Shown in pieces: positions 47,228 through 59,776 of a DNA stretch of 64,000 nt (position 1 is the stretch's first letter; every line of letters starts with the position of its first letter). This DNA is from Medicago truncatula (Eukaryota; Streptophyta; Magnoliopsida; Fabales; Fabaceae). The stretch spans positions 31,594,494-31,658,493 of the forward strand of contig NC_053045.1 of the NCBI RefSeq assembly GCF_003473485.1, given 5' to 3'. The translations under genes were made by a program, and so were the position numbers. Under the pieces are notes generated by a model. The model was not told the DNA's origin. It made no database searches and was given only the letters and a program-made list of their open reading frames with translations.

Positions 47228-49281
47228 ACAGAAAAGGAATTAGATCCACCAAACGCTAATTAAATTAATAAAAGTTTTTTTTTCGTAAGAATTGATTATA
47301 ATTAAGAAAAAGAAAGAAATAAATATTTAAGTTAATTTGGAAGGCTTGAAAGTCACGTAAAGTTGAAGGAAGTAATGAAAGCTCCAAAGCAACAAATGAG
47401 AAGAGTGATGGAAATCACACCAAACAGAACATAGAAAAGAACAGAACAAAACAAAACATAACAAATTCTTACCTAACTAAGGAATTAAATACGAGTTAAG
47501 TAATGGTACCTAAGTGATGGATATGAATGAGGAGGGTCCAAGTTGAAATTGGATTTGAAGGTTAAGAATTTCTTTTTGGGAATGAATTGTGAGTGAATGA
47601 ATGAGATTGACAGGGACAGATGATTAATAATAATACTAATCTATATTCCCTCAAAAAATTACTAATCTATATTATATATAAAGAGATGTTGGATAGACTA
47701 TTAAACAAATTTTCCTATATTTTTTGTTTCATTAAAAATATATAAAATATTATATTATAATATTTGTTATTGAAAAAGATAAACATGATTTGTTAGATTT
47801 TTTAAAGTTTGTTATATTTTTTTTACAAATGGTTTGTTATAATTCTTTTAAAAAGGGTTTGTTATAATTTAAAAGTCACAAATATTTATATTTATTTTTA
47901 AAAAAATATATTTATATTTACATTTTTATTCGAAATCAAAATGTTATAAAAATATCATTCATAATTAAATAAATTTTAATTTAATAGAGATTAAAATTAC
48001 GCGTTGAAAAGTTTATAAAGACCAAAATATATAATTTATTTTATAACGGTTTTTTTTTAAGAAGTTAAATTAGCCCACCTAAATTGGCAATGAGGAGAAT
48101 CGAACCTGAACCTGAGTTATAACAGTTAAAAACGAAATTGATTATATTATAGGATCAAAAACTAATTTTTTTTTATAAATAGAGACCAAGAACATATATA
48201 ATCTATTTTTTAATTTGCAAAGCTTTTTGTTTTCTGAAAGGTCAAATTTACAAAGATGGAATTTAAAAAAAAAAATTAATAAATAAAAAATAAAAAATGT
48301 AAATAATTTTAAATTTTCTGTCATGTCACTTTTGGAGGTGAAGTAGAGAAATTAAGAAGAATTCCTGAGCTTATTTGAGCCGGGACCGAATATGCTAGCA
48401 CCCATGTAGGAGATTACCAATCAAGGGGTGCCACGTGTCATGCGAAGAGTTGCATAGTACATGGACGAAAAAGACAGACAGACAAGAGTGTCTTACAGTC
48501 AAACCTACCAACGCAAGTGTAACTGAAACGCTTGCTTGCTTGCTGGATATTTCACCTAAGCAAAGAGGTTGTCTTGTCTTCTACTTCAGAACTCTCAAAC
48601 TGCCAAACACTTCGGTAAACTAGTGTGTACTTTGTTTTTTCATCATTGTGTCACACAAGCATCTTCCCAAATAAGTTAATAGTAGTAGAAATTGTTATTT
48701 TGATTTATGAATGTATAATGAGTAGGAATAATAATTTTTGAATTTTTTAAATTTTTTAAATAGTGTTTGATTATGCACTCTGTTAATCAAAATAATTTAT
48801 CGCGTTAAAATATTCTGTTGTTAGTGTTATATTAGTCACTCGATATATTTAATTATTGTTATTAGTCATTAAAAGAAAATAATTATAGTCAACATTGAAA
48901 GATTATTTTAATGTTAATTACTACTAGTTTGAATATAATGCACAATTACGGACTATTTTGAAATTTTGATACGTTATTGAACTATAATGGCTACTCGTTA
49001 CATATTTTTTTGACAAGGCAAGAACAAATGACATCAAAAGGAATAGTGTCCAACTAAGTTGGTACCATACTCTAATTGTGTGTCAATTGCTCATAAATAT
49101 TATTAAAAAAGATAAAAATTACATAAAAACTGGGGGACATAAAACATGACCCAATCAATCCATCCATGTGAATCAACCCTAATGGGTAATACAACAAAAA
49201 AAAGAACAACACAGTGGATCCATCCCTAATCAATTCTAACAAACGAAAGACGTTTGTGAGTACCAAGTGGATCTTTAATTT
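47228..49281. other. AT-rich spacer
   Basis: No gene is supported. A SINE-like piece lies at 48050-48125. The ORF at 48435-48623 starts with GTG and shows no recognisable features. Confidence 0.45.
48050..48125 (-). mobile_element. SINE fragment
   Basis: Minus strand: a box-B-like 'ggttcgattctcctcattgcc', then 'aatttaggtgggctaatttaac' and 'ttcttaaaaaaa'. This matches the 3' part of a legume tRNA-derived SINE ending in an A-run. The 5' part is unclear. Confidence 0.5.
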
Positions 49282-49425
49282 GGCGAATGAATTGAATGTC
49301 AACACAAAATCGAATCATGTACCATCAACTCCCTGCAACAACGACAACAAGCAATAACGACTCTTTCGAGTCCACACAATCCAATTTCAACCAAAAGGAT
49401 AACATGATACGAAACCATGAACATA
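49282..49425. repeat. Dispersed repeat B, copy 2
   Basis: Partner of 38792-38935. Similar GC-richer sequence continues to about 49980, with overlapping ORFs of 65-83 residues on both strands that I do not recognise; it may be part of one unidentified element. Confidence 0.5.
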
Positions 49426-50510
49426 TTCTTGAGTGGTAAGTGGATTCTACCGCCAACACGGTAATTCGCGAATCCACTCGTACCAACTGTTTACTGCCAT
49501 GAACTACAACAAATTAACAGCCATTTCTAGCCCAAAAACAGTACCGCAACCACCTCTAAAAAAAGGACGACGACGATGAGGGATTCGAAACAACCACTCC
49601 AGCAACCCATCATGTTTCACGAAGGTAGAGGAAGTCGCCGCCAAGCCACCACACAACACCCAAAGCTGACGGAGCAGCTCAGATATGATGAATGGCTCAT
49701 AGAACTGACCCACACGAAGGAGATCATCGACAAATTCGAACATAAAAAACACCAAGCAAACCGTGGCGGTTGAGACACCAACGACTGCTTTAACATCTCC
49801 AAAGGAAACAACAGCTGCTCAAATAGGTTGTGACGCCGTAGATGAGACCACAGTCACACCACCGTTCGTACAGCTACATCGCGTTCCCTTCCTTGAAAAA
49901 GCAGATGAGCGAAGACCAGTTGGTGTCGCCGCAGTCAAGAGAAAACATGTTCATCGAATGAAAATATGAAACATGATGAGTTTCACCTCTTCGTTACATA
50001 TTCAAAGACCAAAATGATTATTGAAGTATTTTATTATTTGTAGAAGATTATAGTCAACCTATAGTTTTCTCTTTAAAAAAACGTAGAGTTTTCTTTTAAT
50101 AAAAAGTAGATTAAATGCATTATAGAGTAATTTAAGTTTAACATTTCTACCAGATTAGTCCATTTATTTAGTTTCAACTTATAGTTTTTATGTTAGTAAG
50201 AGTATGCACCAACTTTTTCGAGTCATAAAACATATGAACATTTATTGCTAAGTTTTTTTTTAAAGGATATTTATTGTTAAGTCGGTAAGTTCAAATTCAC
50301 CGCTCGCAAAACAATGGTTCATAAATGTATTATTCAGTCTTAGTTTGAAATAATCATGTTTCGTGCCATAAACATTTTTTGGATCTTCCACCTCGATGTT
50401 AAATAGTCATGTAAGCACTTTTTAACAAAGTTGGATAAAAATATATATCAATTTATTACAAAAATAAATAAATATTAAAGGACTAACTTGTTCACTTTTA
50501 TTAACATAAA
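49426..50510. other. GC-richer stretch of unknown origin, then AT-rich spacer
   Basis: 49480-49980 is richer in GC and codon-like (plus-strand 'gaagtcgccgccaagccaccac'). It holds open frames on both strands but no domain I recognise and no start context. It could be the leader of a LINE or another element. 49981-50510 is AT-rich and empty. Confidence 0.35.
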
Positions 50511-51056
50511 GACTTAATTACATTTTTGGTCCTCGTGTTTTGGCCTACTCACGAAACTAGTCCTGCCCTTTTAAAACAGAACAAAGCGGTCCTTCAATTA
50601 TCATTTTTATTGCATTTTTCGTCCTACCCCCCATTTTATTCTCCAAACACGCAGAGAAATGACAGTTTTAGACCTACCTCATATGCTCAACCATGAAATA
50701 AACAAGGAATAAAGCATGTGGGTACAAAGAATCCACTTTATTCAACACACTAACAAAAAAAACCCTAATTTCTAAGATATGTTTCAAATTAGGGTTTTTT
50801 TGGTTAGTGTGCTGAATAGAATAGATTCCTTGTGCCCACATGTTTTATTCCTTGTTGATTTCATGGTTGAGCATAGGGGTAGGTCTAAAACCGCCTAAAA
50901 TTGCCATTTCTTTACGTTTCTGGAGTTTGAGAATAGGATGTAGGACGAAAAATGCAACAAAAATGATAATTGAAGGACCGTTTTGTTCTGTTTTAAAAGG
51001 GCAGGACCAGTTTCGTGAGTAGGCCAAAACACGAGGACCAAAAGTGTAATTAAGCC
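50511..51056. mobile_element. 546-bp near-palindromic Mutator-type element
   Basis: It starts GACTTAATTACATTTTTGGT and ends in the reverse complement (GTAATTAAGCC). The 9-bp duplication TAACATAAA is perfect (50502-50510 and 51057-51065). The arms are about 260 bp and highly similar, meeting near 50785 with almost no spacer, so a transcript would fold into one long hairpin. Confidence 0.88.
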
Positions 51057-51169
51057 TAACATAAAAGACAAATTTAACTAAAAAAACTAAACGGGCTAAT
51101 ACCATACAAACATTAAATTTAAAGAAAGTCATCATGCATTTGGCATAAGAAGTAATATGAGTATTATGA

Positions 51170-53090
51170 GCTTATGTACATGTTCTCTATGCTCGCCTCG
51201 GACCGCTACTTCTTAGACTTCTTTCTTGGGACCATTAATTGAATTGATTGATTTGTGTTTCTAATCGAATCAACATTCTCTTATGTATAAGCCATATTAG
51301 CCCACAAATCACTCAGAAAATCCATAGCTTGTTATGTCATGGTAGGAACAAGTACTAAAACTTGCATATCATGAATAACTTTTGTACTGAAGTTCGACAA
51401 AGTAGAGTCCATCACCATTATAAAGCTACTTCCCAAATGAAGTGAATATGTTATTACTTTCTCTTGATGCTCATCTCGAAAGAAAGTGTCAACAGAATAT
51501 GAATCATCATCACAATTCTCGTCAGCTTTACCTTGATCATTTGCGGTTTCTATAATAGAACTATCCATATTTTGTGGTGAAGTTAAATATGATCTATTTT
51601 GAGCCAATTTCCATTAATTTCAGTCTGAATAATCTATATAGCATACTCAATGCTATTATCAGCAATCACATGATTGTTGACTTCATTAACAGTTATATCT
51701 AGTGTCAACAATCTTGGTAGCTTTTGAGTTCACCTTCCTATGTTCTTGCCTAATTTATGTTCTTTTGATCTTAGCCTCAACATCAACAATATTCATATGG
51801 TCTTTTTTTGTTTTTGAAAGAATATTCATATGGTCTTTATTGATCCTCTTATAATAATCAATATTCTGACAATTATTTTTGCAGTGATCACAAAATTCAG
51901 GCAGATTTTTGTAATATAAATCAACAATAAAAAAAAACCTTTTCTTTCAACTAAAATTTTGTATATGATACGTTCTTTAATGTTCATATCAATCAAAACT
52001 CTCGCAAAATGGCCAAAAGGCCTATCAAAATAGATTCGTTGGATGTGTCATCCACACAAATAGGAGAGCCAATAGTGCTAGCTATTGCAAATAGGATCTT
52101 AGGTCTCCAATATTCCTACAAAAGACCATAGATTCGATCTCATACCTGAGTTGATGATTGTTGTTGCGCCTGAGGGTTAAAATCACGGGTCCAAGCAAAC
52201 AGTTTCAAGTAACTATGGCTTAAATTCCAAGAGTCAATTGCTTTGACACTTCTTACATCTTCAAGGGATGAAAATGAGAATTCATAGAAGCCTTTATCAA
52301 GGGATGTGATCCCCCACTTTCCCAATGATTTCTAAAGGGTTGATAGTTTGGTACGCAAAGCATTCACTCTCAACGGAGTAGCACCCTTAGGCCAAATTAT
52401 TCTATTGTGCAAATTGTGTTTGCACGTTTCCACTCCATCAAGATACTCATATTCTGGTATCGTGATTGCAATTCTATGATCTTTAACACAAGGTTGAGGT
52501 AGCTGACTCAACGGTATGTACAAACACTGTTGAGAGCTTAAGCAAAAGTTTTTTGTTGTGCGAGTGGTTTCAAAGTGTTTCGGATGATTGGTTGAGATGA
52601 TTGTGTTAAGGGATTTACTGGTGGAGAAACAAGACATGGTCAATTGATCAAGAAAGAGGCAGCCATGGAAGACACCCTAATAGAGAAGAATTGAGGGCAA
52701 CAAGTTACACACCACCAACACAAACAACAACAGATCAAACCAACAACAGAAAAAATCAATGCACCTGAAAGAGATTCAAAGCGAGCAACCAAAAACCAAA
52801 GTTTGAATTGGAATCAACAACCCAGGAAGTAGGAAAACAAATCTAAGAGTGAGAAAAACAGATCAAGCTTGAACCAAAAACCAAACCCATAAACGATAGT
52901 GCAAGATCAGATCATAGAAACATTTGTCGCCGTAAATGGCATCGTCGATTAAACCCTTTTGGGTTTGCTGTTCACTCATCTCTCTCCCTAGTTGTGAGGA
53001 TTTGAAACAATGTATCCCTCTAGTTGCTCTACGAAATGCTGCTTGCATCATTTGCTTCAAGGGAAAAACTTAAGAATCTTTCAGCCTTGA
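51170..53090 (-). mobile_element. LINE ORF1 fragment (DUF4283 type)
   Basis: Minus-strand phrases RIAITIPEYEYLDGVETCKH, NRIIWPKGATPLRVNALRTK, GKWGITSLDKGFYEFSFSSL and SWNLSHSYLKLFAWTRDFNP, then a zinc-knuckle-like NLPEFCDHCKNNC, are typical of the DUF4283 plus CCHC ORF1 of plant L1 LINEs. Sequence 5' of it (52650-53090) is the likely leader. Several stops and frame changes are present. ORF2 (endonuclease, reverse transcriptase) is absent, so this is an unusual 5' part without the 3' part. Confidence 0.75.
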
Positions 53091-53779
53091 AACGCAACCC
53101 AATATCAAAATCAACATTTTAAAGAACACCCATTTGAGATTTGTATAAAATTATAATAAAAATATCCATTTGTTACTCAAAAGTTTACATTTGAGAAGAG
53201 TAGAATGATTTTTTGTACTACAGCTGTTCACGGATCAGGTGCTTTCTTTATTGGTGTTGGTAGTGATAAAGGTTGAAAATACGAAGGTTGAAGACAATGT
53301 GAAAAAGGTATAGTATGGGCATACTAAAGTAAAATCAGTGCTCCTATTTGATCTAAATGTATAAAATGAACTGGTACATGGTGGACAAGTTTAACACTTA
53401 AACAGAAAAATCAGTGCTGCTACATTTAATTCAGAACATGCGTCAATTATAGATGGCTGGCGATACTCTATAGTCTATACTATATTTGAACGAAAAAGTC
53501 AAAAAACTCACTATGCTTCTATAAAGAGCACAGGAATCCCAGATAACATCTAATCTAGTTATTTAGGATCAAAACTATAGCAGTAGCAATTTTATAAGTG
53601 AAGCAAAATTATTAAACCCATAAACACACCTTTTATTGCAGCTGTGCAAGCCAAAACTAGAGATATTTCATCTGTAGAATTTGAACCATTGCCACCTCCT
53701 AATTCACAAAGACAAATCCTACTAGAGGTGTTCTCTACAAATTTATTTCAACTAGGGAAGTAAACTAATTTGGCCAATT
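53091..53779. other. Spacer and 3' flank of the SEC14 gene
   Basis: AT-rich, no gene seen. The right part is likely the 3' untranslated region of the gene ending at 53780. Confidence 0.45.
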
Positions 53780-56700
53780 TTACACACCAGGTTCGTATAC
53801 TCCAGCACCAAGAGCTATGACAACCCAAAATACGATAATACTTATGACAGCGGTTCTCAACACCTGGTCATAGCTGTTGCTTTGACGGTCATCTAATACC
53901 ATAGTTGGATGTAGACGCAGTGATGGCAAATCCTCGTTGTCACTGATATCATCCTCGCTAACAATTCTGCTGCTGCTGGTCCCAGTTTCATGAGGTTGCA
54001 CTCTATCCCGCTTGCCCATTTTAGAACACTTCACACATGTGCAGCTGCCTCCAAGATATGATGGCACTGTTGATAGATTGTCAAAAAGAACCTTCTTGTA
54101 CATCTCTCCTTCTATTTTTAACTTTTTCTTAGTAGCTGGCTTTAAAACCTATGATTCAAATGCTTAAAATTATTTCATTTAAAGAAAGCACAAATTTTAG
54201 AGCAATAATTTTGTAACAAAAAATGTGTTGCACAAGCAAGGAAACCTCTTCAATATTTGACGCACCCCTAGGATAATTAAAATTGCATTCAATGAAACAA
54301 TTTATTGAATAACCGTGTACTTCATGATTAACAACGTTTTGACTACATTCCCTTGTTTTTTTTATTGACTGAGACTACATTCCCTCTTTGCTATTTTCTT
54401 TGTTGTTTTAGGGAAAATAAATGAAGGGAGATTACCTGAAGAAAAGTCTGGGCAATAACACGAGCAATTGCTGGAAGTCGTATGACAAACAAACAACCAA
54501 GACGATTAGGAAAGTGATCTTGCAGAATGGAAGAACAGGATCTCAGTATTTGCATGGGAATTCTCAATGGAGATAGCCCTTCACAGTCCACCAATACTGT
54601 AATTTGAGGGTTTTCTCTATCAACAAAGTGCAAGACCCCATATTCTACCTGTGATACTGAAGCAAAGATCATTGGTTACTCATTAAACTAAAGCATGAAA
54701 AGTGACAAGTGAAGAATCTCTACTTGTAAATGTTCAGTAGACAGAAGGGAGCAGCGAGGGGGTTGCAATTTCAAAATAAAGCAAATATGAGAACTAGTGG
54801 CAAGCGAAAGAAAAACATACTAATTGCCTGAGCAAATCGAGGTTTATCTTGGGATGCCAATGTGCTGCAAGCTATCCCAAGCCTTACAATGAGACAGGGT
54901 CTGTGCGACAAATCAGATCCATGCCAGAACACCAAATTTGACCACATTTCCAGCTCTTCTACTGAAAGAATTTTGTAACACTCCCGCCAGCGTATTGTCT
55001 TCTTGATTGAGGTAAGGAAGCATGAAAAGTCATTATTAGCAGCTGTGTAAAATCTGTGGAGCTCATCGTCATTGATTCTGCACAAACACCACTAAATCAT
55101 GGTCCACTGCAACAGGAGAAACCAAGAAATATGCAAGTAAATATGCTATTGCTATCTAATAAGGAACCTCTAACCAAGATTTTGAAACTTGTCTCAAGAA
55201 ATGCAACAATACAAACCGAGAATGAGAATATATAGAACATTGCCCAAAAAAAAAAAAAACTCAATGATCACTAGTAACTTGCATGAGTACTTAATCCCCG
55301 AGTTGGGGACAAATAGAGTGATTACATAAAATATAATGAATATCCTAAGTGATTTTATTTAATGTTATTCACTCAATGAAAATAATTTAACATATATTCC
55401 GTTGTGAGATCCGGCTCCTCCAAAGTGAGTAATTCACTTTAGAGAGTAAAGTGAGTAATGGCAACCGTTAATTTACAAATCAAAGGAAAATTTTGTAGGA
55501 ACATCATAACAAATCATGAGTTTGTTAAAATAACAACCCTTAATTTTCTCACTTTACACTTCAGCCACTTTAAAGGATCCAAATGCTCAATTGTGAAAAG
55601 CAACTAAATACAATTGCCAATAAATTATTATTTTGTGCTTCTCTTTCCAAACAAGGAGACAATAGTAGATCTACATTACCAACAAAAATTAAAAAATGAT
55701 TACAATCGTATGAAAATCCAATAGATTAGTTTGAAATAGAATTCTGAGAGTATCATGTTATAGCATTTTCCGAAATAGCACAATTATGCACAAAACCATC
55801 AAATACCTTTCTGGCAAACTAATCCCTTGATTTTCCAGCTCTTCGTTGAGTTGAGTCAACCAATTTTCATATTCTAAAACTTCAGGAGATCTCTCGGGTT
55901 GACTGTGAAAAAGGAAAGAAAATATTAGAAAGGTCTAAAGAATGTCAATCATGAAAATCACTTTATTCATGAGGTGTTAGACAAAAAATTGAAGTTCTTT
56001 GAATTTGTGCTAGGCCTAACTAAAACCCAAAAACCAGATCAAGGGATGACGGTTCCCAATCCTTATAGACAGCTTCAGCCATATTACTAGTTGAAGTCTA
56101 ACAGGAACCAAAGGATCCTATATTTGAATTAACAGTAACACAACCAAACAAGACGAAGAAAATAGATGGTAATTCAATAAAATAGGGTGCTTTGTTGATA
56201 CGAATGAAAATAGTAAAATAGTAGAAGAGGAATCATCCTACTCTGGCCCTAAACATAAAACTTACTTATTCCGTCCTCCCTAAAACTCCCAAGAATTCCC
56301 CTTTATATTCAAATAAAGAGAACATTATGGTTTAACTCTAATGGGCCTCTTATTATTTAATCCTAATGGGCCACTTAATAATAATAATCTACTTAAACCT
56401 AATTAACTACTTATTAATTACTTAAAACACCACCTCATATTGAATCCTTACAAAGTCAGATCTCAAAACACACCCAGGACTGGACACGTAGAGCGTGGAA
56501 AATTGCAGGTGGCCAAACAAGAACACCCCTCATGCCTAGGACTAAGTCAACTAGAACATAAACAAATATGGGTGACCCAATAAAAAGTCTTGGATAGACT
56601 TTGATACCGTCTTAGAATTTGGACTCAACCTAATTCAACACTAAATCTAATTCATATGGGATCTCAACATAAGTCATTACTCTTGAGATTGATACTTAGT

Positions 56701-59409
56701 GTATAACAAGCACCACTGAAAGACTAAGGTTGATTTGTGGTCAGCCCTGTACATTATTGGCTCAATAAACAACAACATTCTACAATAATTTTGGACAAAT
56801 GCATAAGAGCCCTCCAGTAACAATTGTTTTCATTGAAAAAATGTAATGAGCTTCACCAATCATTCATGTTGAAACCCGAAGAATATACATTGACATACAC
56901 ATGATTATAATGCAACCAACATGCTCAGAAAACCCAAAATGAACAAACCACAAATGTCATATGTAAATAAAAAGACAAACCAAAATAGATGTTTTTTTTC
57001 GGTTCATGCGTGTTTAATTTTATGTAACCAGAATTTCAAAAATGGAAGCCACAAATAAACCAGACTACACAGTTTTTTCATTCTTAAATGATGTTCAAAT
57101 TCTAGGTAGGAGATACTATGAGAGATTTAGGCATTTTGATTTTCCAACAAGACTCGGCTAGACTCTAAATCCTGCAAAGTGCACCAAGTTGGAAATAAAG
57201 CACTAGGTTTCTTTCTCAAGAACACGTTGTAGAAACTGGTTCAGTGTCGTCCAATCAGTAAATATCTCAGATTTTGCACAATTTCATGGATGGATTATTG
57301 TATGCAATGACTACCAGACTACTAACCTACTAAACTGATCATTATCAGAGCAGAAAAATGATGCCAATGTTTTAATAGAGAAGTCTCCTAACTACACTTT
57401 GTAATTGTGTTTTCAGTTTCAGTGCTGAGTCAGCACTTGTATCAGTTGGAGAGATGAGTAACAGAATACCAGATTTTGTTAGAGCTTAGACTTCAGTTTA
57501 GGACTTAACTCTCAAGTATATAACTGGTTCTGTAATCAGTTAGATTACTTCATTGTGAATTCCTAGCTATTATTTCTCTTGAATTCACAATTTCAGCTTA
57601 TGAAATATGCAAAAAAGATCTATCTTAATTTCTCTCTGAGCTACATCTTCTTCAATTTCTCAAATGTTCTTCATGATTCTGATTTTTTGTAATGTTCTTA
57701 CAAAGAAAATTCAGAAACAGGGATTTGAGTAAAATAATTAGAAACATAGGAACCAGAAGGAAACCTGCCAAACAGAAAGATAATAATTTTTCATTAACTC
57801 TAAGATCACTCAAAGAGGGGTAACCTTGGCGCAACTGGTAAAGTTGTTGTCATGTGACTGAAAGGTCACGGGTTCAAGTCACAGCCTCTTGTGTAAAAAA
57901 CAGGGTAAGGTTGCGTACAATACACCAATAATGGTGGGACCCCTTCCCGGACCCTGCATATGCGGGAGCTTTAGTGCACCGGGTTGCCCTTTTTTTTTCT
58001 TTCTAAGATCACTCAAAGAATTGTTCTGAAACAGAAACTTAAGTGGAATTGCAAATATGTTAAATGTGGGATGGTCCAGGTTTTGGTTGTTGCATTAGCA
58101 TATCAGTTATTTGTGAAGCTGACTTTACCAATGAAATGATGCTCAATTAGGCAAATAACCCTCTAGCAATTGTAAGCCAAAAGGTTAATACTTAATAATA
58201 ACTTGATAAGCAAATGACAAATGTTAATCTACTCATCACAGTTCTTACATAGAAAATTATGTCATTCTACTAATCACATCATAACAAGGATAAATTGCAC
58301 ATCCAAACCTTAGCAAGAAGCCTCAAATCATATACCTAGTATTCAAATTATCCTGCACAGGAGCCGGCTCAGCAGATATTTCTGAATCATGAGAATTAGT
58401 AATATGATCTGAGGTTCCATCACTACATTCCAGTGCATCAGTAAGGGCTGTTGTAATGGAAAGAACTAATAATGGTCTTGATAGTACCTGGTAGAAGAGA
58501 GAGTATTAACCATATGCTTCATGTATATAGCAGAGTTTCGGATATTATAAAGAGAAGAAACAGAAACAACTTGATAAAAAAGTGAAGGAGCGTGTTGATC
58601 AATTCCGTTCTCCGCTCATTAACCTTTACAGAAGAAAGGGGCTACAGAAATATCATATTGTATATCTTATGATAGCCAAAGATGAAAGAATATTGTCAGC
58701 AAGAATAGCTTTTATAAAAAAATCTACCAAGTCCATACAAAGGGAACGGAAATCTTTTCTATATAAAACAAAAAATGAACTAAAAGAAAAAGAATCAATT
58801 AATGACAAATTCAATAAAAATGTATGATACATAGAAGTAACCTACATAAAACGTCCTGGAACAAAGATTGTCCAGAAGTACACAAATATCGATGATATAA
58901 GCCAATTTCTAAAACTTATTAAATGATGCTAGTGCTGCTTCAAGATAATTCAGTTACATAGTAAAAATGGTTTTACTCAGATCACATATTTTTGCTACTT
59001 TGAAATGTCATTCAATATAATATATCCTAAGAAATCGATAATCACAAACCTGCATGCTTTTAACCAAACCCCTGAACACAGCCCACTTTTGAATCCATTT
59101 AAATGGTGGGTAGGCAAGGATTTGTAGACCCTGCAGACCTTGCCAGACACAAGGGCATCTACTCTTTGTGAGTCTCCGTACAGCCTCTAAAGCAGCAACT
59201 TTAACTAAACAAAATGCAGCACGCCCCACAGCACTGCTTCCAAAGTCACCATGCGTCAATGAAACAAGGGGTTCACAATATCTTTGTGCAAAGCCTTTGG
59301 GACGCGACACAACCAGCTGTTTTTGGTACGTTTTTTTCCCAGTGATAGCACTGTTTTGTTTAGAATTAGTGTTCATAGTCGAGCTAGACTTATCCACCCT
59401 CTCTCCCAT
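53780..59409 (-). CDS. SEC14-like (CRAL-TRIO) lipid-transfer protein with C-terminal anchor
   Basis: Six coding exons on the minus strand: 59050-59409, 58336-58487, 55807-55902, 54821-55077, 54436-54656, 53780-54148, joining in phase to 484 residues. SEC14 proteins bind and exchange phosphatidylinositol and other lipids between membranes (family knowledge). The N-terminal 200 residues are poorly characterised. The CRAL-TRIO domain runs about 235-400: LSHRPCLIVRLGIACSTLA, ITVLVDCEGLSPLRIPMQ, LQDHFPNRLGCLFVIRLPA, and the end motif LSTVPSYLGGSC. An acidic/Ser linker follows, then a transmembrane helix (about 459-479, RTAVISIIVFWVVIALGAG) three to five residues before the stop. The first in-frame Met is at 59409; a leader intron up to about 60295 is likely. 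Intron 2 is 2.4 kb and carries an Au SINE. Confidence 0.92.
57817..58001 (+). mobile_element. Au SINE in an intron of the SEC14 gene
   Basis: About 185 bp starting 'ggggtaaccttggcgcaactgg' (box A), with box B 'gggttcaagtc' near 57870-57880. It continues 'cctcttgtgtaaaa', 'gtgggaccccttcccggacc', 'gcgggagctttagtgcaccg' and a terminal T-run. An 18-bp target-site duplication TCTAAGATCACTCAAAGA is perfect (57799-57816 and 58002-58019). It lies antisense to the host gene. The perfect duplication indicates a recent insertion. Confidence 0.93.
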
Positions 59410-59529
59410 ATAAACCGAAGGCAATTCAGTTTCTCTGAATAGTAGCGCGACAAAAAAAATGAAATTTTCAGCTACAAGTTACAAAAATCAATGCCAAATT
59501 AAATATTTTATAAGTCAAATCTATCTAGG

Positions 59530-59776
59530 CCAGCTTATAATATAAGCGCTTATCATGATAAGTGCTTATGTATAATCTAATTCTATAACAAAATATAAAA
59601 TAAAGTTAAATTATTTTTGTAGAAGACATAAGCTGTTTCCATAAGCTATCTTTGAAAACTTATAAAAATAGCTTATGATCATGTCATAAGCTGTTTTCTT
59701 AAGTTTTTGAAATCAGTCTCACACAAGTGCTTATGCCAATAAGTGAACTCAAATAAGCCAAACCAAGCATACCCCT
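59530..59776. mobile_element. MITE upstream of the SEC14 start codon
   Basis: It is rich in 'ataagc/gcttat' phrases and ends 'aaataagccaaaccaagcataccccta', as in the legume hAT-type MITE also seen at 15597-15863. The left end is not clean. It probably sits in the leader intron. Confidence 0.5.

Noticed and set aside
48435-48623. 62-codon ORF upstream of a spacer
   Set aside because: It begins with GTG, not ATG, and shows no signal, domain or splice context.
58582-58827. 81-codon Lys-rich ORF in the SEC14 region
   Set aside because: It lies within intron 1 of the SEC14 gene on the opposite strand and has low-complexity composition.
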